DNA from: Citrifermentans bremense
GTDB taxonomy: Bacteria > Desulfobacterota > Desulfuromonadia > Geobacterales > Geobacteraceae
Assembly: GCF_014218275.1 (NCBI RefSeq)
Contig: NZ_AP023213.1
Coordinates: 2,954,001 to 3,018,000 of the forward strand
Direction: 5' to 3'
DNA: 64,000 nucleotides
The notes beneath the pieces are model-generated. The model saw only the letters and a program-made list of their open reading frames with translations. It was not told the DNA's origin and searched no databases. Made by a program: the position numbers and the translations under genes. The stretch's first letter is position 1. The number at the start of each line of letters is the position of its first letter. Below are positions 59,539 through 64,000 of the stretch, in pieces.

Positions 59539-60684
59539 TCAGTCGTCATTGAATCTGGCCATCTCGCCGAGCTCGGGAGGAATGCCGAATAACTGGGATG
59601 CGACAGTGGAAAGATCGCCTCTGAGCTTGCTGAACTCGTGGGTGTTCCTGTAATCCAGCCGGGCCGTCAGAAGTATCACGAAGGTGTCGGACGCCGGATC
59701 GATCCAGATCGAGGTTCCGGAATAACCGGTATGACCGAAGGAGATCCGGGAGAAGCCGTTGCCCCGCGGAGACGAGAACGGGGAAGCGATGTCCCAGCCA
59801 AGCCCCCGCACCACGCCACCGCCGCGCGAGAAGTAGGGGGCGGTCATCTGGTCCACGGTCCTCGCCGCCAGCACCCGCCTGCCGTCGAGTACCCCTCCCC
59901 CAAGCATCATGCGGCAAAGCCTTCCCAGGTCCCGCGCCGTCGAGAAGAGCCCGGCGTGCCCCGCCACTCCCCCGAGCTGCCGGCAGAGCGGGTCCTGCAC
60001 CTCCCCCATCAGGATGCGCCCATCGGTCAGGGTGGCGCCGAAGCGCCCATCCCTCCTGGGGTTGAAGCCAGTGTCGGTCATGCCGAGCGGGCGGTAAAAG
60101 GATGCCTGGGTGTAGACGTCGAGCGGACCGCCGGTCGCCCTGCGCACCAGCTCCGCCAGGAGGATGAAGTTGAGGTCCGCGTACCTGAAGCGGCTCCCCA
60201 CCTCGCCCTTGAGTCTCTGGGAGGCGGCCCCCTCTATGGCGGAGCGCATCGGGTTCTCGCCGTAAAGCTGCACGTCGTCGAGCCCGGAAGTGTGGGTAAG
60301 GAGGTGCAGCACCAGGATGGCGTCCTTGCCGTGGCCTGCCATCTCGGGGAACCATTTCACCACTGGGTCGATCAGCGAGATCCTCCCCTCTTCGGCGAGT
60401 TTCAGGATCGACGGGGTGGTTGCTGCGACCTTGGTGAGGGAAGCGATGTCGAAGATGGTGTCGACCGCCATGGGGGGGGCGTCTGGGAGCGGGGAGGTCC
60501 GGCCGTAAGCCTTCTCGAACAGGATCTTGTCCCGGCTCCCGATCAGGACCACGCCGCCGGCGATGAGGTTTCGGCCGATGGCGTCACCGATCAGCGCGTC
60601 GATCCTGGCCGGGTCGGCGGCATAGCCGCGGCTTGCGCATAGTACCAGGAGGAGAGTGCAGATGATTTGTCTGAAAAAAGGCAT
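59539..60684 (-). CDS. exported serine beta-lactamase-like hydrolase
   Basis: A 381-residue exported protein with signal peptide ending GYA (about residue 22). The class C beta-lactamase/DD-peptidase/esterase fold is supported by SxxK (SLTK at 82-85), a YxN-region tyrosine in RYADLNF, and a KTG-equivalent HTG in FGHTGYSG. The tripeptide after Tyr is Ala-Asp rather than Ser-Asn, as in some esterase-like members, so beta-lactam hydrolysis should not be assumed. Possible substrates are esters or peptidoglycan fragments. It lies 52 bp after the DUF2914 gene. Confidence 0.88.
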   Translation of the reverse strand: MPFFRQIICTLLLVLCASRGYAADPARIDALIGDAIGRNLIAGGVVLIGSRDKILFEKAYGRTSPLPDAPPMAVDTIFDIASLTKVAATTPSILKLAEEGRISLIDPVVKWFPEMAGHGKDAILVLHLLTHTSGLDDVQLYGENPMRSAIEGAASQRLKGEVGSRFRYADLNFILLAELVRRATGGPLDVYTQASFYRPLGMTDTGFNPRRDGRFGATLTDGRILMGEVQDPLCRQLGGVAGHAGLFSTARDLGRLCRMMLGGGVLDGRRVLAARTVDQMTAPYFSRGGGVVRGLGWDIASPFSSPRGNGFSRISFGHTGYSGTSIWIDPASDTFVILLTARLDYRNTHEFSKLRGDLSTVASQLFGIPPELGEMARFNDD

Positions 60685-60736
60685 GGCTCGCCGGCGAAAC
60701 GGGGTTGAAGGGTCTAACTGCAGGCTAACGAAAGGA

Positions 60737-61144
60737 TCAGTTCATCCTGAAACTGACCGATTTAAGCACCTTTCCGTCGCTGTCCACCGCGTCGCAGCGC
60801 CACTCGCCCGAAAGCCCCTTCTCAACCACCTTGCGGCTGTAGGTGCGCCAGTGCGCCCCCTTGACCGGGAGCTCGTACTCGGCGACCACCTCGTCGTTCA
60901 GGTACCAGAGCTGCTTGATGCTGGTGTCGGTATCCTCGGGCGCCGAGAAGCGGGTGAAGCAGTAGAGAGCCTTGACCGAAGCCGACGAGATGCGCCGCAC
61001 CGAGTCGATCGGGTTACCCTTGACGATCTTCGTGGTTACGGCCATCTCGGTGATCTTCAGGTCGCCTGCGTGCGACTCGCTGAAGCCTGCGAGGCAGAGA
61101 AAAAGGATAGCGGCGACTGTGGTGAAAACCGTGGTGCGATTCAT
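60737..61144 (-). CDS. exported DUF2914 family protein
   Basis: A 135-residue exported protein with signal peptide ending SHAGD. The rest is one domain recognisable as DUF2914 by its Trp pattern: CFTRFSAPEDTDTSIKQLWYLNDEVVAEYELPVKGAHWRTYSRKVV, then SGEWRCDAVDSDGKVLKSVSF. Its function is unknown; it is often attached to membrane proteins or regulators. It lies between argJ (87-bp gap) and the serine hydrolase gene. Confidence 0.85.
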   Translation of the reverse strand: MNRTTVFTTVAAILFLCLAGFSESHAGDLKITEMAVTTKIVKGNPIDSVRRISSASVKALYCFTRFSAPEDTDTSIKQLWYLNDEVVAEYELPVKGAHWRTYSRKVVEKGLSGEWRCDAVDSDGKVLKSVSFRMN

Positions 61145-61231
61145 GGTGCCTCCAGCAGCGATTCGCGGAGATTAAATGCCGGCAGGGTGCGGTCGATGCC
61201 GGTACCCCCAAGGGGAGATTTGTTTCAGCTT

Positions 61232-62407
61232 CTAAGTCCTGTAGTCGGCGTTGATGCGCACGTAATCGTAGGAGAGATCGCTCGTGTACACCGCTGCCTC
61301 CCCTTTTCCGAGCTTCAGGTCGATGGTGACCATGAACTCCTTTTGCTGCAAAACAAGGGTCCCGGCCGCCTCGGCGTCGCCGCCGGCGAAAATCCCGCTG
61401 GAAGCCATCACCACGTCGTCGAACTTTATCTCAACCCGTTCTTGCTCCACGCGGGCTCCGGAGTAACCGACCGCGGCGATGATCCTCCCCCAGTTGGCGT
61501 CCTGGCCGAAGAAGGCGGTCTTCACCAAAAGCGAGTTGGCTACGGCCAGGGCGGCGGTCTTTGCGTCGGCGTTATCGGCCGCCCCCTTGACCCTGATCTC
61601 GACGAACTTGGTGGCCCCCTCGCCGTCTTTCACGATCAGCTTCGCCAGCGACAACAGCAGGTCGTGCAAAAGGGCGAGGAAGGCGCCCCCCTCCGGGGTC
61701 CCCCCCTTGATCTCCGGGTTCCCCGCAGCCCCGTTGGCGATGACGAGCGCCGTGTCGTTGGTGGAGGTATCGCCGTCCACCGTGATGGCGTTGTAGGAGC
61801 CGTCCACCGCTTCGGCGAAGGCGCTCTTCAAAAAGGCGCCGTCGACGGCCGCGTCGGTAACGAGGAACGAGAGCATGGTGGCCATGTTGGGCTGGATCAT
61901 CCCGGCCCCCTTGGCTATGCCCCAGATGCGGTACGGCGTCCCCCCGGCCTCCCCCTCGCGCCGCTCGATCTTCGCGAAGGTGTCGGTGGTCATGATGGCG
62001 CTCGCCACGTCCTCCAGGGTGCCCCGGTCGAGCCCGTCCACCAGGGGCTGGATCCCCTTGCGGAAACGGTCCATGGGGAGTTGCTGCCCGATGACGCCGG
62101 TGGAGGCGATGAGCAGTTCCTCGTCGGCAAGCCCCAGGGCCTCGGCCGTCCTCCTGCCGCATTCCAGCGCATCCTGCATCCCCTGCTCGCCGGTGCAGGC
62201 GTTAGCGTTGCCGCTGTTGACCAGGAGGGCGCGGCAGGAGCCGTTTGCTGAGCGCTCGCGCGATAGGATGACCGGTGCAGCCTGCACCTTGTTGGTGGTG
62301 TAGACCGCGGCGACCTTGGCCGGCAGGTCGGAGAAGATGAGCGCCAGGTCCAGACGACCCGGCTTCTTTATGGCCGCCTCGACGGCGGAAAAGCGAAAAC
62401 CTTTCAT
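61232..62407 (-). CDS. argJ: bifunctional ornithine acetyltransferase / N-acetylglutamate synthase
   Basis: The frame is open back to 62443, but GGAGG lies four bases before the ATG at 62407 (MKGFRFSAVEAAIKKPG), so the protein has 391 residues. The autocleavage site is in MLSFLVTDAAVD; the nucleophilic Thr follows Ala in the family motif, and here the MIQPNMATML region precedes it. NSGNANACTG and the C-terminal YDYVRINADYRT are diagnostic. It recycles the acetyl group between acetylornithine and glutamate in arginine synthesis and can also make N-acetylglutamate from acetyl-CoA. Located between secA and the DUF2914 gene. Confidence 0.96.
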   Translation of the reverse strand: MKGFRFSAVEAAIKKPGRLDLALIFSDLPAKVAAVYTTNKVQAAPVILSRERSANGSCRALLVNSGNANACTGEQGMQDALECGRRTAEALGLADEELLIASTGVIGQQLPMDRFRKGIQPLVDGLDRGTLEDVASAIMTTDTFAKIERREGEAGGTPYRIWGIAKGAGMIQPNMATMLSFLVTDAAVDGAFLKSAFAEAVDGSYNAITVDGDTSTNDTALVIANGAAGNPEIKGGTPEGGAFLALLHDLLLSLAKLIVKDGEGATKFVEIRVKGAADNADAKTAALAVANSLLVKTAFFGQDANWGRIIAAVGYSGARVEQERVEIKFDDVVMASSGIFAGGDAEAAGTLVLQQKEFMVTIDLKLGKGEAAVYTSDLSYDYVRINADYRT

Positions 62408-62428
62408 AGAACCTCCAAAAGCCCAAAA

Positions 62429-62562
62429 CCGTTCAACGTTCAATGTTCAACAGAGCTGGTCACCTGTAGTCGCCAAACCCTTACTGGCACCGTATCGGCA
62501 GGAGCAAGTCGCCAGCATGTTCATTACGTTCTACTGCCTGTCGAACGTTGAACGCTGAACCG
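62429..62562. repeat. GTTCAAC heptamer array with inverted copy
   Basis: Left part: GTTCAAC-GTTCAAT-GTTCAAC (62431-62451). Right part, in reverse complement: GAACGTT-GAACGCT-GAACC (62543-62562). About 91 bp lie between. Located between argJ and secA. No gene is supported here. Confidence 0.8.
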
Positions 62563-62581
62563 CCTCTCAACGGTTTCTAGC

Positions 62582-64000
<1,419 letters not shown>

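Noticed and set aside
62480-62505. CTGGCACCGTATCGGCA resembling a -24/-12 element between argJ and secA
   Set aside because: The -12 block reads CGGC rather than TTGC and it is on the strand opposite the genes.

Overview
The window looks like chromosomal DNA from a Geobacter-type Desulfuromonadia/Geobacterales bacterium. This is inferred from the high GC content, the aroC-aroK-aroB-pilQPONM gene order, the PxxKW cysteine-rich protein, and PilY1 with two sets of minor pseudopilins next to a sigma-54 two-component system. I see no rRNA, tRNA, CRISPR array or intact insertion sequence. Almost all genes lie on the minus strand.

Layout. (1) 1-9364, minus: a cell-envelope cluster containing a FlgT-like exported protein, a sigma-70 family factor, a membrane anti-sigma factor, a small exported protein, an M48 protease with repeats, an SLH/TPR lipoprotein, an LPP20/FlgT-like exported protein and a transglutaminase cut by the window edge. 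(2) 9713-16236: a full-length Lhr helicase (plus), a ModF-type double ABC ATPase (minus), and an RHH antitoxin next to a frameshifted RelE/ParE toxin. (3) 16333-21329: nifU-nifS, a phosphohexomutase, and, divergent from it, a PxxKW protein and a Nudix hydrolase. (4) 21457-30805, minus: mqnA, gcvH, accC, accB, an M24 peptidase, aroQ, a roadblock protein, a TPR protein, aroB, aroK and aroC, so shikimate, menaquinone and fatty-acid precursor genes are mixed with a roadblock/TPR pair. (5) 30985-39107, minus: an HTH protein, pilM-N-O-P-Q, then two AT-richer Ig-like lipoprotein genes. (6) 39358-51174, minus: a DsbC-like protein, a small exported protein, a very large PilY1, and two successive FimT-PilV-PilW-PilX cassettes separated by a terminator. 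(7) 51402-55160, minus: prepilin peptidase, sensor kinase and sigma-54 response regulator. (8) 55333-64000, minus: valS, a receiver protein with an Ala/Glu-rich linker, a serine hydrolase, a DUF2914 protein, argJ and the 3' part of secA.

How the genes work together. Regions 5-7 encode a nearly complete type IV pilus export and tip module: the secretin and alignment complex, the prepilin peptidase, minor pseudopilins, the PilY1 tip protein, and a DsbC-like thiol protein probably serving this cysteine-containing cargo. A good -24/-12 element just upstream of the DsbC-PilY1 operon suggests direct control by the neighbouring sigma-54 regulator. Region 1 reads as a separate envelope regulon run by its own sigma/anti-sigma pair.

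The least expected structural signal is a set of five intergenic arrays of short (6-9 bp) tandem units, most with an inverted copy a few tens of bases away. They have different sequences but similar architecture and sit between genes on the same strand.
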